Assembly (NCBI GenBank): GCA_965228065.1
Contig: OZ245788.1
Span: 6,386,001 to 6,450,000, forward strand
Length of the DNA stretch: 64,000 nt
From: Sphingobium_A sp965228065
GTDB taxonomy: Bacteria; Pseudomonadota; Alphaproteobacteria; Sphingomonadales; Sphingomonadaceae
Reading direction: 5' to 3'
Made by a program: the position numbers and the translations under genes. A model generated the notes under the pieces. The model made no database searches. It had not been told where the DNA came from and saw only the letters and a program-made list of their open reading frames with translations. Positions within the stretch are counted from its first letter, which is position 1, and every line of letters starts with the position of its first letter. Positions 8,934-19,855 of the stretch are shown piece by piece.

Positions 8934-9260
8934 CTAACGACCGGAACGGCCGACTTCCCGACCATTACGCGCATCGACCTCGATCCAGAAGACCTTGTAG
9001 TCGCGCTGGAACTTGAGGCGATAAATCACCCGTTCCTCGTCAAATTCGGGGCTTGCCCGCAAATAGGTTGCGCCACTCGCTTCGTAGCGCGGCACCACCA
9101 TCGCCTCGATGCGATGCAGCGGCATAACCTGCCCCTTGCGGCTCGCATCATAGGCCGAATCCTGATCGCCCCGGCGGCTCTGGGCCTCTGCTGCCGTAAG
9201 CGGAAGTGCCGCCGAAAGCGCGAGTCCGATTGATAGGACGAGACGAGTCATTGCGTTCAT
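8934..9260 (-). CDS. Small exported PepSY-like protein
   Basis: From the ATG at 9258-9260 this gives about 108 residues: a signal peptide (MNAMTRLVLSIGLALSAALP, cleavage near AEA-Q) and a short mature domain. The end, 'YRLKFQRDYKVFWIEVDARNGREVG', has the beta-strand pattern 'Y.V......V..V.VDA..G.V' of PepSY-type domains, which often accompany two-component systems as periplasmic modulators. It lies upstream of the response regulator and kinase genes on the same strand, separated by a palindromic repeat. Function is inferred from fold pattern and context only. A second ATG at 9251 is possible. Confidence 0.65.
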   Translation of the reverse strand: MNAMTRLVLSIGLALSAALPLTAAEAQSRRGDQDSAYDASRKGQVMPLHRIEAMVVPRYEASGATYLRASPEFDEERVIYRLKFQRDYKVFWIEVDARNGREVGRSGR

Positions 9261-9360
9261 GGGCTTGTGGCATAGGGAGAAAGCGTTGAATAGGCCATGA
9301 ATAGCCGCTTCATCCGGCTGAAATCCCCCGGCCCCGATTCCAAGGTTTCCAGAGCGTTCC

Positions 9361-11142
<1,782 letters not shown>

Positions 11143-11194
11143 ATTTGAATCTGTGCTTAGGCATCGACCCAAGCGCTACTGACGGAACCCCACC

Positions 11195-13555
11195 ATGGCC
11201 CCTTCGAAGACCCGTATCGACAGCCCCGCAGCACGTGCCGAACGGGCACAGCGGGTCACCTATCTCGAATGGATCGATGCGCGGCTCCGTTGGCTATCGG
11301 CCTGGACGATCCACAATGCCAATCATCTGCGCGACAGCCGCGACGGGCTGAAGGTCGGCGGACACCAGGCAAGCTGCGCGTCGATGTCGACGATCATGTC
11401 GACGCTCTATTTCCATGCGCTCGGTCCCAACGACAAGGTTGCGGTGAAGCCGCATGCCGGGCCGCTGCTGCATTCGATCCATTACATGCTGGGCAATCAG
11501 AGCCTCGATCAGCTCCAGCGCTTCCGCGGGCTCGGCGGTGCGCAAAGCTATCCCAGCCGCACCAAGGACAAGATCCCCGTCGATTTCTCGACCGGATCGG
11601 TCGGCCTGGGCGTCGGCATCACCGCCTTCGCCAGCCTGGTCCAGGATTATCTGATCGCGCACGGCAAGCTGGCGCCGGAAAAGGCGGGCCGGATGATCGC
11701 GCTGATGGGCGATGCCGAGCTCGACGAAGGCAATATCTACGAATGCTTGATCGAGGGCTACAAGCACGACATCCGCAATTGCTGGTGGATTATCGATTAT
11801 AACCGCCAGTCGCTCGACGCGACGACGGCGGACCGCATGTTCCGCCGTTTCGACGATATCTTCGAGACCTGCGGCTGGCGCGTCGTCACGCTGAAATATG
11901 GCAAGCTGCAAAAGGCCGCGTTCGCGAAGCCCGGCGGCAAGGCGCTCGAACAGTGGATCGATGCATGCCCCAATGCGGAATATGCCGCGCTCACCTATCA
12001 GGGCGGCGCAACCTGGCGCGAGCGGCTGATGCGCGACATCGGCGCCGACGCCCGGGTCGCCGCACTGATCGACAGCTTCGACGACGCCGCGCTTGCGCAG
12101 CTCATGACCAATCTGGGCGGCCATTGCGCAGCCTCGCTGGCCGAGGCGTTCGACGGCGCGCAGGATGACCGCCCGACGGTGTTCATCGCCTATACCGTCA
12201 AGGGCTATGGCCTGCCCTTCGCCGGCCACAAGGACAATCACGCCGGGCTGATGAACCCGACCCAGGTCGATGCGCTCCGCACCGGGCTTGGCATCGCCGA
12301 GGGCGAGGAATGGGCGCCCTATGCCGGGCTGGGCGACAATGCCGCTGCAGAGCTGAAGGCGTTCGTCGACGCATCCGCGCTGGGCGCCGCCACGCGCTCC
12401 GAAGCAGCACCCGCAGTGACGGTGCCGGCAATCCCGGTACCCGAAGGTGCAGAGCAATCGACCCAGGCCGCGTTCGGCCGCATCCTGCTCGACCTGTCCA
12501 AATCGGGTGACGGGATCGCCGACCATATCGTCACCACCTCCCCCGACGTGACGGTCTCGACCAATCTCGGCGCCTGGGTGAACCAGCGCGGCCTGTTCCG
12601 CCGGCAGGAACTGAAGGACGTCTTCCAGCTCGCGCGTATCCCGTCCGCCCAGAAGTGGATCGGTCATGGCGCGGGCCAGCATGTCGAACTCGGCATCGCG
12701 GAGCAGAATCTGTTCCTGACGCTTGCCGCGCTCGGCCTCGCCGCGCCGCTGTTCGGCACGCGCCTGCTGCCGATCGGCACGGTCTACGATCCGTTCATCT
12801 CGCGCGGCCTCGATGTGCTCAACTATGGCTGTTACCAGGATGCGCGCTTCATGCTGGTCGCAACCCCGTCGGGCGTGACGCTCGGGCCGGAGGGCGGCGC
12901 CCACCAATCGATCAACACGCCGTTGATCGGCATCGGCCAGCCGGGCCTCACCTATTTCGAACCCGCTTATGCCGACGAGCTGGCTGCGATGATGGAATGG
13001 TCGTTCGGCCATATGCAGGCGGAGGATGGCGGCTCGGTCTATTTCCGCCTCACCACGCGTCAGCTCGATCAGGTCGAACGCACTGGCACCGGCTGGCGCG
13101 ACGATGCTCTGAAGGGCGGTTACTGGTTGAAAGAGCCCGGCGAGAACGCGGCGCATGCAATCGTCGCGACCGGCGCGATCATGCCCGAGGCGCTGGCCGC
13201 TTGGGAGCAGCTGTCGGAGGATCTGCCCGGCATCGGCCTGCTCAACGTCACTTCGCCCGACCTGCTCCAGCGCGGCTGGTCCGCGCAGCGCGCGGGCCGC
13301 TGGACGAAAGGCCAGGCCGGCGGATCGCATGCCGATGCGCTGCTCGGCCGGCTGTCGCGCGACGCCTCGCTGGTGACGATCATCGACGGCAGCCCGACCG
13401 CGCTTGCCTGGCTCGGTGGCGTGCGCGGCCAGCGGGTCAGCCCGCTCGGCATCGACCGTTTCGGCCAGACCGGCGATCTCGACGATCTCTATCGCACCTA
13501 TCGTCTCGACGCCGATGCGATCGTAGAGGCGATGGCGGAGCTGATCCTGGATTGA
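11195..13555 (+). CDS. Thiamine-diphosphate enzyme, AceE-like pyruvate dehydrogenase E1 (homodimeric type)
   Basis: This 786-residue protein belongs to the single-chain pyruvate dehydrogenase E1/transketolase superfamily. An N-terminal thiamine domain contains HAGPLLHSIHYMLG and the cofactor-binding GDAELDEGN near residues 172-180. The central transketolase pyrimidine-binding domain includes the GIAEQN motif with its catalytic glutamate, and the C-terminal domain follows. E. coli AceE is about 890 residues, so this is a shorter form. The expected reaction is decarboxylation of pyruvate or a related 2-oxoacid with transfer to a lipoyl E2, but no E2 or E3 gene is nearby. It is flanked by an ABC-F gene and an SLC13 permease and appears to be alone in its operon. 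Confidence 0.8.
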   Translation: MAPSKTRIDSPAARAERAQRVTYLEWIDARLRWLSAWTIHNANHLRDSRDGLKVGGHQASCASMSTIMSTLYFHALGPNDKVAVKPHAGPLLHSIHYMLGNQSLDQLQRFRGLGGAQSYPSRTKDKIPVDFSTGSVGLGVGITAFASLVQDYLIAHGKLAPEKAGRMIALMGDAELDEGNIYECLIEGYKHDIRNCWWIIDYNRQSLDATTADRMFRRFDDIFETCGWRVVTLKYGKLQKAAFAKPGGKALEQWIDACPNAEYAALTYQGGATWRERLMRDIGADARVAALIDSFDDAALAQLMTNLGGHCAASLAEAFDGAQDDRPTVFIAYTVKGYGLPFAGHKDNHAGLMNPTQVDALRTGLGIAEGEEWAPYAGLGDNAAAELKAFVDASALGAATRSEAAPAVTVPAIPVPEGAEQSTQAAFGRILLDLSKSGDGIADHIVTTSPDVTVSTNLGAWVNQRGLFRRQELKDVFQLARIPSAQKWIGHGAGQHVELGIAEQNLFLTLAALGLAAPLFGTRLLPIGTVYDPFISRGLDVLNYGCYQDARFMLVATPSGVTLGPEGGAHQSINTPLIGIGQPGLTYFEPAYADELAAMMEWSFGHMQAEDGGSVYFRLTTRQLDQVERTGTGWRDDALKGGYWLKEPGENAAHAIVATGAIMPEALAAWEQLSEDLPGIGLLNVTSPDLLQRGWSAQRAGRWTKGQAGGSHADALLGRLSRDASLVTIIDGSPTALAWLGGVRGQRVSPLGIDRFGQTGDLDDLYRTYRLDADAIVEAMAELILD

Positions 13556-13562
13556 CCGTTAC

Positions 13563-13585
13563 GGGCCGGGACCAAATCCCGGCCC
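13563..13585 (+). terminator. Hairpin after the AceE-like gene
   Basis: GGGCCGGGA at 13563-13571 pairs perfectly with TCCCGGCCC at 13577-13585 around a 5-base loop, and one more C-G pair extends the stem. It starts 8 bases after the stop codon. A short T-run (GAACGTTT) follows, so it is a plausible but weak intrinsic terminator. Confidence 0.55.
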
Positions 13586-13640
13586 GAACGTTTAGGATCC
13601 AGGCGGGCCATCCGGTCGCGCTTGTCCGTCCGGAGCCTTG

Positions 13641-15416
13641 ATGACCCAACCCCAGATGCTCGCCTTCGCAATTCTTGCGGGCATGATGCTGCTCTTCATC
13701 TGGGGACGCCTTCGCTACGATCTGGTCGCGATCCTTGCGTTGCTCGCCTCGATCCTGGCTGGCACCGTCCCGGCGAAGACAGCGTTTTCGGGCTTCAGCG
13801 ACGATATCGTCATCATCGTCGCAAGCGCGCTCGTCGTCAGCGCGGCGGTCGCGCGGTCGGGGATCATAGAGACCGCGCTCGTCCGCCTGACCGCGGGCGT
13901 GACGCGGGTACGCTGGCAGCTCACCATCCTTGTCACCTCGGTCACGTTCCTGTCGGCGCTGGTCAAGAATATCGGCGCGCTCGCGATATTGATGCCTTCA
14001 GCATTCCGCATGGCCAAACGCTCGGATGCCTCTCCGTCAGTGTTCCTGATGCCGATGGCCTTCGGGTCATTGCTCGGCGGCCTCATCACACTGGTCGGCA
14101 CATCGCCCAACATCATCGTGTCGCGCGTGCGCGAACAGATGACCGGCGAGCCGTTCGGCATGTTCGACTATACGCCGGTCGGCCTGGGTCTGGCACTGGT
14201 CGGCATCCTGTTCCTGCGCTTCGGCTATCGCCTGCTGCCACGCAATCGGCGGGCGGCGCCAACGATGGGCGAAGCGCTCGATATCCAGGATTATACGACC
14301 GAGGCGTCGGTGGTCGAAACCTCAGCCGTCGCGGGACAGACGGTTGCTGCGTTCCGGCACGAACTTACCGACGTCGAACTGACCGGCCTGTCGCGTGAGG
14401 GCAAGCTGCATCGAACCCCGTCGGGGCGCATGATCCTGAAGGACGGCGACACACTGGTGATGAAGGGCGAGCCCGACGCGCTGGAACGAGCAATCGCCGA
14501 GAACGGCCTGATGCTCGCAGGGCAGGATCGCGCGCTGGTGACGGGAACGTCCGCCGAGAATGTCGGCGTGATCGAGGCGGTGGTGACGGCTGATTCGGTC
14601 CTGATCGGCAGGGCGGCCGAAAAGGTGGCGCTCCACGATCGCTACGGAGTCAATCTGCTCGCCATCTCGCGCGCAGGCAATCGCATGGTCCGCGGCCTGG
14701 GCAACACCGTTCTGCGCGCCGGCGATATCATCGTGCTCCAGGGCGCATTGGACGCTCTGCCCGAACAGCTTCGCGCGCTCGGCTGCCTGCCGCTCGCCGA
14801 ACGTCCCCTCCGCCTTGGCAGCGCACCGCGCCGTTTCCTGCCGCTCGCTATCCTCGCAGGGGCGATGGTGCTGACCGCGGCCGGCCTGGTCCCGGTCGCG
14901 GTCGCGTTCTTCGGCGCCGCCGCACTGGTCATGCTGACAGGCGCACTGCCGGTACGTGAAGCCTATGCGCATATCGAATGGCCGATCCTCATCATGCTGG
15001 GTGCACTGATTCCAGTCAGCGGAGCCCTGCAAAGCACAGGTGGGACCGAACTGATCGCAAGCTGGCTCTCATCGACCGCCGCAACGCTGCCGCCATGGGG
15101 AGCCGTCGCGCTGATTCTGGTCGCCGCAATGGCGGTCACGCCCTTTCTCAACAATGCCGCGACGGTGCTGGTGATGGCGCCGATCGCCGCTACCTTCGCC
15201 GAAGATCTGCACATGCGCCCCGATGCGTTTCTGATGGCGGTCGCCATTGGCGCGGGTTGCGACTTCCTCACGCCGATCGGCCATCAGTGCAACACACTGG
15301 TGATGGGCCCGGGCGGGTACAGGTTCGGGGATTATGCACGTTTGGGCGCGCCGCTCAGCCTGCTGGTGGTGATCGTCGGTGTCCCGCTGATCCTGGCGTT
15401 CTGGCCGGTGCGCTGA
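13641..15416 (+). CDS. SLC13/DASS family permease with RCK_C (TrkA-C) domains
   Basis: This membrane protein of 591 residues has about ten to twelve hydrophobic segments in two halves. The central cytoplasmic part, about residues 215-390, holds two TrkA-C-like domains (VKGEPDALERA and LQGALDALPEQ ends). The second half carries the 'NNAATVLVMAPIA' and 'GAGCDFLTPIGHQ' re-entrant motifs of the SLC13/DASS group (divalent anion:Na+ symporters), where paired N-T/N-A motifs bind substrate and sodium. The first half has 'LVKNIGALAILMP' and 'GTSPNIIV' at the equivalent places. Transported ion not predictable: sulfate, phosphate or dicarboxylate. ATG 13641 has CGGAG six bases upstream. Confidence 0.85.
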   Translation: MTQPQMLAFAILAGMMLLFIWGRLRYDLVAILALLASILAGTVPAKTAFSGFSDDIVIIVASALVVSAAVARSGIIETALVRLTAGVTRVRWQLTILVTSVTFLSALVKNIGALAILMPSAFRMAKRSDASPSVFLMPMAFGSLLGGLITLVGTSPNIIVSRVREQMTGEPFGMFDYTPVGLGLALVGILFLRFGYRLLPRNRRAAPTMGEALDIQDYTTEASVVETSAVAGQTVAAFRHELTDVELTGLSREGKLHRTPSGRMILKDGDTLVMKGEPDALERAIAENGLMLAGQDRALVTGTSAENVGVIEAVVTADSVLIGRAAEKVALHDRYGVNLLAISRAGNRMVRGLGNTVLRAGDIIVLQGALDALPEQLRALGCLPLAERPLRLGSAPRRFLPLAILAGAMVLTAAGLVPVAVAFFGAAALVMLTGALPVREAYAHIEWPILIMLGALIPVSGALQSTGGTELIASWLSSTAATLPPWGAVALILVAAMAVTPFLNNAATVLVMAPIAATFAEDLHMRPDAFLMAVAIGAGCDFLTPIGHQCNTLVMGPGGYRFGDYARLGAPLSLLVVIVGVPLILAFWPVR

Positions 15417-15529
15417 CGCGATTCCATCCGAAGCGGGGCAAGTCGCTGGAAAGATTCGGGCAAGCGCGGTAATCGTCCCGCAAGCTTCAATGTCCGGAAA
15501 CGACCGGACTCAATTGTCGGGAGATGCCC

Positions 15530-15859
15530 ATGACTGTTCGTTCGCGATATGCCGGCCTTGCGGCCCTGGCTCTGCTGGCCGCATGCGGCTCGAAGACCGA
15601 TGTCGACAATCTGGAAGCAGCCGCGACCATCAATGCCGAAGATGCGGAGCATGACGCGGATACCCGTGCCGAGGCGCTCGATGCACAGGCGGATCTTCTG
15701 AACGGCGAAGCCAACCGGATCGGCGGCGCGGAAGGCGCCGCGCTCGATAATCGCGCAGCGGCGGACGAAAACGCGGCCGACGCGATCGTGAAACGCGGCG
15801 AAGCGCAGGCAAAACAGATCGAAGACGCGAGCGAAAACGCGCTGCAGAACAAGCAGTAA
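15530..15859 (+). CDS. Small Ala/Asp/Glu-rich lipoprotein
   Basis: This 109-residue protein begins with a lipoprotein signal peptide ending in LLAACG, so Cys at about residue 19 should be lipidated. The rest is hydrophilic, highly charged and helical, with alternating Ala-rich and acidic heptad-like segments that could form a coiled coil in the periplasm. No family was recognised; it recalls small structural lipoproteins of the Lpp type only in a general way. The ATG at 15530 is preferred over 15524 because GGGAG lies six bases before it. It is monocistronic, and no clear terminator follows. Confidence 0.7.
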   Translation: MTVRSRYAGLAALALLAACGSKTDVDNLEAAATINAEDAEHDADTRAEALDAQADLLNGEANRIGGAEGAALDNRAAADENAADAIVKRGEAQAKQIEDASENALQNKQ

Positions 15860-15887
15860 CCATCACCGCGGCCTGGCGATCAGCGCG

Positions 15888-16583
15888 TCAGTCCTTCAAC
15901 CGCTCCGCCACGACCGGCGCGACCTTTTCGACGATGCGATCGATGCCCTGCGGATTGGGATGGACATGGTCGGGCAGCATCAGCGCGGGCGTGCCGACCA
16001 CGCCGTCGAGGAAGAAGGGATAGAGCGTGGCGTCGAACTGCTTCGCCAGCGCCGGATAGATCGCGTTGAACGGGCCGGCATAAGCGGCGCCCATATTTGG
16101 TGCGGCGAGCATGCCGGTGAGCATGATCGGGATGCCGCGGCGCTTCAGCTCTGTGCAGATCGCGGTCAGGTTCGCCCGGGTCTGAACCGGATCGATGCCG
16201 CGCAGCATGTCGTTGCCGCCCAGCCCGACGATCGCCAGATCGGGTTTCCGCTTCAGCCCGTCGAGCGTGAAGGCCAATCGCTGCAGCCCGGCCGCGCTGG
16301 TGTCGCCCGAGACGCCGGCATTGTGGACGGTGGCGACGATGTCGCGTGCCGCCAGCGCCTTTTGCAACTCGGCGGGAAAGCTCTCCTGTGGGAGCACGCC
16401 GTAACCGGCATAAAGGCTATCGCCGAAGGCGAGCACCAGCTTTCCGCTGTCTTCCGCGACATTCGACGCCGGCGCCGTTGCATTGGCCTCCGCAGTCACC
16501 ACGTTGCCTGTCGGCGGTTCGGACGTGCAGGCCACGAGCGAGTGGACGAGCAATGCTGCAACCGCATAGTGGGGAAACTTCAA
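15888..16583 (-). CDS. GDSL-type arylesterase / lysophospholipase (TesA-like lipoprotein)
   Basis: This protein is an SGNH-fold esterase. The nucleophile block is FGDSLYAGYG; the oxyanion Gly and Asn are in NAGVSGDT and GLGGNDMLRG; and the catalytic Asp and His are in PDHVHPN near the C-terminus. It hydrolyses thioesters or aryl and lysophospholipid esters. The upstream segment KFPHYAVAALLVHSLVAC looks like a lipoprotein signal, which argues for a TTG start at about 16583; an ATG at 16640 would overlap the start of the divergent ABC gene by some 30 bases. The divergent pairing with a ybbA-ybbP-type exporter is the same order as in E. coli. Confidence 0.85.
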   Translation of the reverse strand: MKFPHYAVAALLVHSLVACTSEPPTGNVVTAEANATAPASNVAEDSGKLVLAFGDSLYAGYGVLPQESFPAELQKALAARDIVATVHNAGVSGDTSAAGLQRLAFTLDGLKRKPDLAIVGLGGNDMLRGIDPVQTRANLTAICTELKRRGIPIMLTGMLAAPNMGAAYAGPFNAIYPALAKQFDATLYPFFLDGVVGTPALMLPDHVHPNPQGIDRIVEKVAPVVAERLKD

Positions 16584-16606
16584 AGACAAGGGTGCGCGCT
16601 CCGGCA

Positions 16607-17299
16607 ATGACCAACGATACCGATATCGCAATCCGCGCACGCAATGTCACGCTGACGCTGGGATCGAAAGACGCACCGACCGAAATCCTGAAAGGCATCG
16701 ACCTGGATGTGGCGCGCGGCCAGAGCGTCGCGATCCTCGGGCCGTCGGGATCGGGCAAATCGTCTCTGATGGCGATCCTGTCCGGACTGGAAAGCGCCAG
16801 CGGCGGCGAAGTGACGGTGGCCGGCATCGGCTATCACGCGCTCGACGAGGATGCTCTCGCCCGCGCGCGGCGGGGGCGGATCGGCATCGTCCTGCAATCC
16901 TTCCACCTGCTGCCGACGATGACCGCGCTGGAGAATGTGGCGGTGCCGCTGGAACTGGCCGGTGTGACCGATGCGTTCGACCGTGCCGCGGCCGAACTGG
17001 CGGCGGTCGGGCTCGGCCACCGGACCAGCCATTACCCCGCCCAATTGTCCGGCGGCGAGCAGCAGCGCGTGGCGATCGCCCGCGCCGTCGCACCGCGCCC
17101 GACGATCATCTTCGCCGACGAACCCACCGGCAATCTCGACGGCCAGACCAGCGGCACGATCGTCGACCTGCTCTTCGCACGGCAGGCGGCGGCGGGCGCG
17201 ACGCTGGTCATCATCACCCATGATCCGACGCTCGCGACGCGGTGCGATCGCGTGCTCGAGATGCGCGACGGGCTGATCGTCGCGGACCGCACGGTATGA
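16607..17299 (+). CDS. ABC transporter ATP-binding protein (YbbA/LolD-like)
   Basis: This 230-residue ATPase belongs to the MacB/LolD/FtsE group. Walker A is GPSGSGKSS, the Q-loop VLQSFHLLP is typical of the group, the signature is LSGGEQQR and Walker B is IIFADEPTGNLD with the H-switch TH. It overlaps the permease gene by 4 bases (ATGA). The E. coli counterpart YbbA works with YbbP, next to TesA; the natural substrate of that system is not well defined. The group acts as mechanotransmission machines that handle lipoproteins or hydrophobic compounds in the periplasm rather than moving them through the inner membrane. Confidence 0.9.
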   Translation: MTNDTDIAIRARNVTLTLGSKDAPTEILKGIDLDVARGQSVAILGPSGSGKSSLMAILSGLESASGGEVTVAGIGYHALDEDALARARRGRIGIVLQSFHLLPTMTALENVAVPLELAGVTDAFDRAAAELAAVGLGHRTSHYPAQLSGGEQQRVAIARAVAPRPTIIFADEPTGNLDGQTSGTIVDLLFARQAAAGATLVIITHDPTLATRCDRVLEMRDGLIVADRTV

Positions 17300-19815
17300 C
17301 CGCACTCGGCTGGGCGGCAAGCTGGCGGATCGCGCGGCGCGATCTCCATGCCGGATTTCGCGGGCTGCGATTGCTGTTCGTCTGCCTGCTGCTCGGCGTC
17401 ACCACGCTGGCCGCGATCGGCAGCCTGACCGCATCGATCACCGCCGAGCTCGCCGCGCGCGGCCGCGTCATCCTGGGCGGCGACGTCGAAGTCGCGATGA
17501 CCCAGCGCGAGGCCAGTGCGGCAGAAAAGACCGTGCTCCGCACCATGGGCAGCCTGGGCGAGACCATCCGCACCCGCGCGATGGCGCGTGGCCCCGGAAC
17601 GGGTGGCGCCCCGCAAGCGGTGCTCACCGAGCTGAAGGGCGTCGATACCGCCTATCCGCTCTACGGCACGCTGCGGCTGGCAGACGGCGCGCCCTATCGC
17701 GCGCTCGCCGCCGACGAAATCCTAATCGATCGTGCACTGTCGGACCGTCTGCTGGTCCGCCCGGGCGGCACATTGCGCTATGGCGAGGCCGATTTCCGCA
17801 TTCGCGGCGTCATCGCGGAGGAGCCCGATCGCGTCGGAGAGGGCTTCACGCTCGGCCCCGTCGCGATCGTCTCGCTCGACGGACTTCGCCGCACCCAGCT
17901 GCTTCAGCCCGGCGCGCTGTTCGAAAGCAAATATCGCCTGCGCCTGCCCGCTGCCCGCGATCCGGCCGAGACCGTCAAGGCGCTGGAAGCGCGCTATCCC
18001 TCGGCGGGCTGGGAATATAAGGACCGCGATCGCGCGGCGCCGGGCGCCAGCCGTTTCTTCGAACGGATGGGGCAATTCCTGTCGCTGATCGGTCTCGCCG
18101 CGCTCGTCATCGCGGGCATCGGCGTCAGCAACGGCGTGGGATCCTATCTGACGCTGAAACGCGGCGGCATCGCCACGCTCAAGATATTGGGCGCGACATC
18201 GGTCGATATCGCGCGCATCTACCTGATGCAGATCGGCGCGGTCGCATTGCTTGCGATCGGCTGCGGCCTTGTCCTAGGCGCGATCCTGCCGATTGCGATC
18301 GTCACGCTCGCACAGGATCTGCTGCCTGTCCGTCCGGGCGTCGGCATCTTCCCGATGCCGCTTGCCGCGAGCGCCGCCTATGGCGTGCTGATCGCACTCG
18401 CCTTCGCGCTGCCGCCGCTGGCGCGCGCGCGCACCCTGCCCGCTGCCGCGCTGTTCCGCGCCGCGGTGGACGATGTCGCCCGGATCGACCGCCGGACGCT
18501 CGTGCAGGTGGCGGGGCTCGGTGCGCTGGTCGTGCTGTTGGCGACCGCCACAGCGCGCGAACCCCTCTTCGCCGCGATCGTGCTGGCCGCGGTCGGTGCG
18601 GTGCTCCTGCTCCTGCTCGGCATCGGCTGGGCGATCCGGCGGCTGTCGCAAAGACTGCCCCGGCCGAAGCGTCCCCTGCTGCGGCTCGCGCTCGCCAATC
18701 TCCATCGCCCCGGCGCGCAGACCATCGCGCTGGTGATCGCGCTCGGCCTGGCGCTCACTTTGTTCGTCACGCTGGCCGGCATCCAGACCAGCCTAAATGC
18801 GGAGATCACCAATACCGTGCCCGCGCGCGCGCCGAACCAGTTCGTGCTCGACATCCCGTCGGGCGACCGGGCGCGCTTCCAGGATCTGGTGAAGCGCGAG
18901 GCGCCGGAGGCGGAGATGAACATCGTGCCGTCGATGCGCGGCACGATCGTCGCTTACGGCAAGCAGCGCGTCGCCGATCTCGCCGAGCTTCCCGAAGGCG
19001 CCTGGTTCCTGCGCGGCGAGCGCGGCGTGACCTATAGCGAGACACTGCCCGAGGGCAGCAAACTGACCGAAGGACGCTGGTGGCCGAAGGATTATGCCGG
19101 CCCGCCGCTCGTCTCGCTCGACCAGGCGGCGGCCAAGATCATGAAGGTCGGCGTGGGCGACACGCTGACCGTCAGCGTGCTGGGCCGCGAGATCGAAACG
19201 AAGATCGCGTCGCTGCGCGAGGTCAATTGGGACACGATGGGCTTCAACTATATCCTGGTCTTCTCGCCCAGCGCACTCTCCGGCGCGCCGCATAGCCTGA
19301 CCGCGACGATCAGCATGGACGCGCGGCATGACGGCCCGGTCTCGCGCGCATTGCTCGCGGCCTTCCCCTCGGCATCGATCATCGCGGTCAGCGAAGTGAT
19401 CGGCCAGGTGCGCACAATCCTGGATCAGATGGCGACCGCGATCCTGTTGTCCGCATCCGTCGCCATCCTCGCTGGGATCGCCGTGCTGGTCGGCGCGATC
19501 GCCGCGTCGCGCCAGGCGCGCAGCTATGACAGCGTCATCCTGAAGACCTTGGGCGCGACCCGCGGGCAGATATTGGCAGCGCAGGCGATGGAATATGGCC
19601 TGCTCGCCGCATTGCTCGCCTCGGTCTCGCTCGGCCTCGGCATTGCCGCGGCCTGGTATGTGATCGTGCGCGTGTTCGAATTCGGCTGGGCGCCGGACTG
19701 GTGGGTGGTGCTGGGCACGCTCGGCGCTGGCGCCGTGCTGACACTGGGCATCGGCCTGCTCGGATCGCTGCCCTTGATGTCCGTACGACCAGCACAGGCA
19801 TTGCGCAGGCTGTGA
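17296..19815 (+). CDS. ABC transporter permease with FtsX domains (YbbP-like)
   Basis: This 839-residue inner membrane protein has an N-terminal transmembrane segment at about residues 22-44, a large periplasmic domain, and three membrane segments of a first FtsX domain around 265-400. Further segments near 420-470 and 490-510 lead to a second periplasmic domain and a second FtsX domain at about 705-835. This duplicated architecture is that of YbbP-type permeases. The start overlaps the ATPase stop by 4 bases. With its ATPase and the divergent esterase gene it forms the conserved tesA-ybbA-ybbP neighbourhood. Confidence 0.88.
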   Translation: MTALGWAASWRIARRDLHAGFRGLRLLFVCLLLGVTTLAAIGSLTASITAELAARGRVILGGDVEVAMTQREASAAEKTVLRTMGSLGETIRTRAMARGPGTGGAPQAVLTELKGVDTAYPLYGTLRLADGAPYRALAADEILIDRALSDRLLVRPGGTLRYGEADFRIRGVIAEEPDRVGEGFTLGPVAIVSLDGLRRTQLLQPGALFESKYRLRLPAARDPAETVKALEARYPSAGWEYKDRDRAAPGASRFFERMGQFLSLIGLAALVIAGIGVSNGVGSYLTLKRGGIATLKILGATSVDIARIYLMQIGAVALLAIGCGLVLGAILPIAIVTLAQDLLPVRPGVGIFPMPLAASAAYGVLIALAFALPPLARARTLPAAALFRAAVDDVARIDRRTLVQVAGLGALVVLLATATAREPLFAAIVLAAVGAVLLLLLGIGWAIRRLSQRLPRPKRPLLRLALANLHRPGAQTIALVIALGLALTLFVTLAGIQTSLNAEITNTVPARAPNQFVLDIPSGDRARFQDLVKREAPEAEMNIVPSMRGTIVAYGKQRVADLAELPEGAWFLRGERGVTYSETLPEGSKLTEGRWWPKDYAGPPLVSLDQAAAKIMKVGVGDTLTVSVLGREIETKIASLREVNWDTMGFNYILVFSPSALSGAPHSLTATISMDARHDGPVSRALLAAFPSASIIAVSEVIGQVRTILDQMATAILLSASVAILAGIAVLVGAIAASRQARSYDSVILKTLGATRGQILAAQAMEYGLLAALLASVSLGLGIAAAWYVIVRVFEFGWAPDWWVVLGTLGAGAVLTLGIGLLGSLPLMSVRPAQALRRL

Positions 19816-19855
19816 TACATCGGGCATCCAACGATAAATCTGGGAGGATGAGTAT

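Noticed and set aside
11294..13330. 678-codon minus-strand frame opposite the AceE-like gene
   Set aside because: It is low-complexity in style, has no ribosome binding site or family and lies within a strongly supported gene on the other strand.
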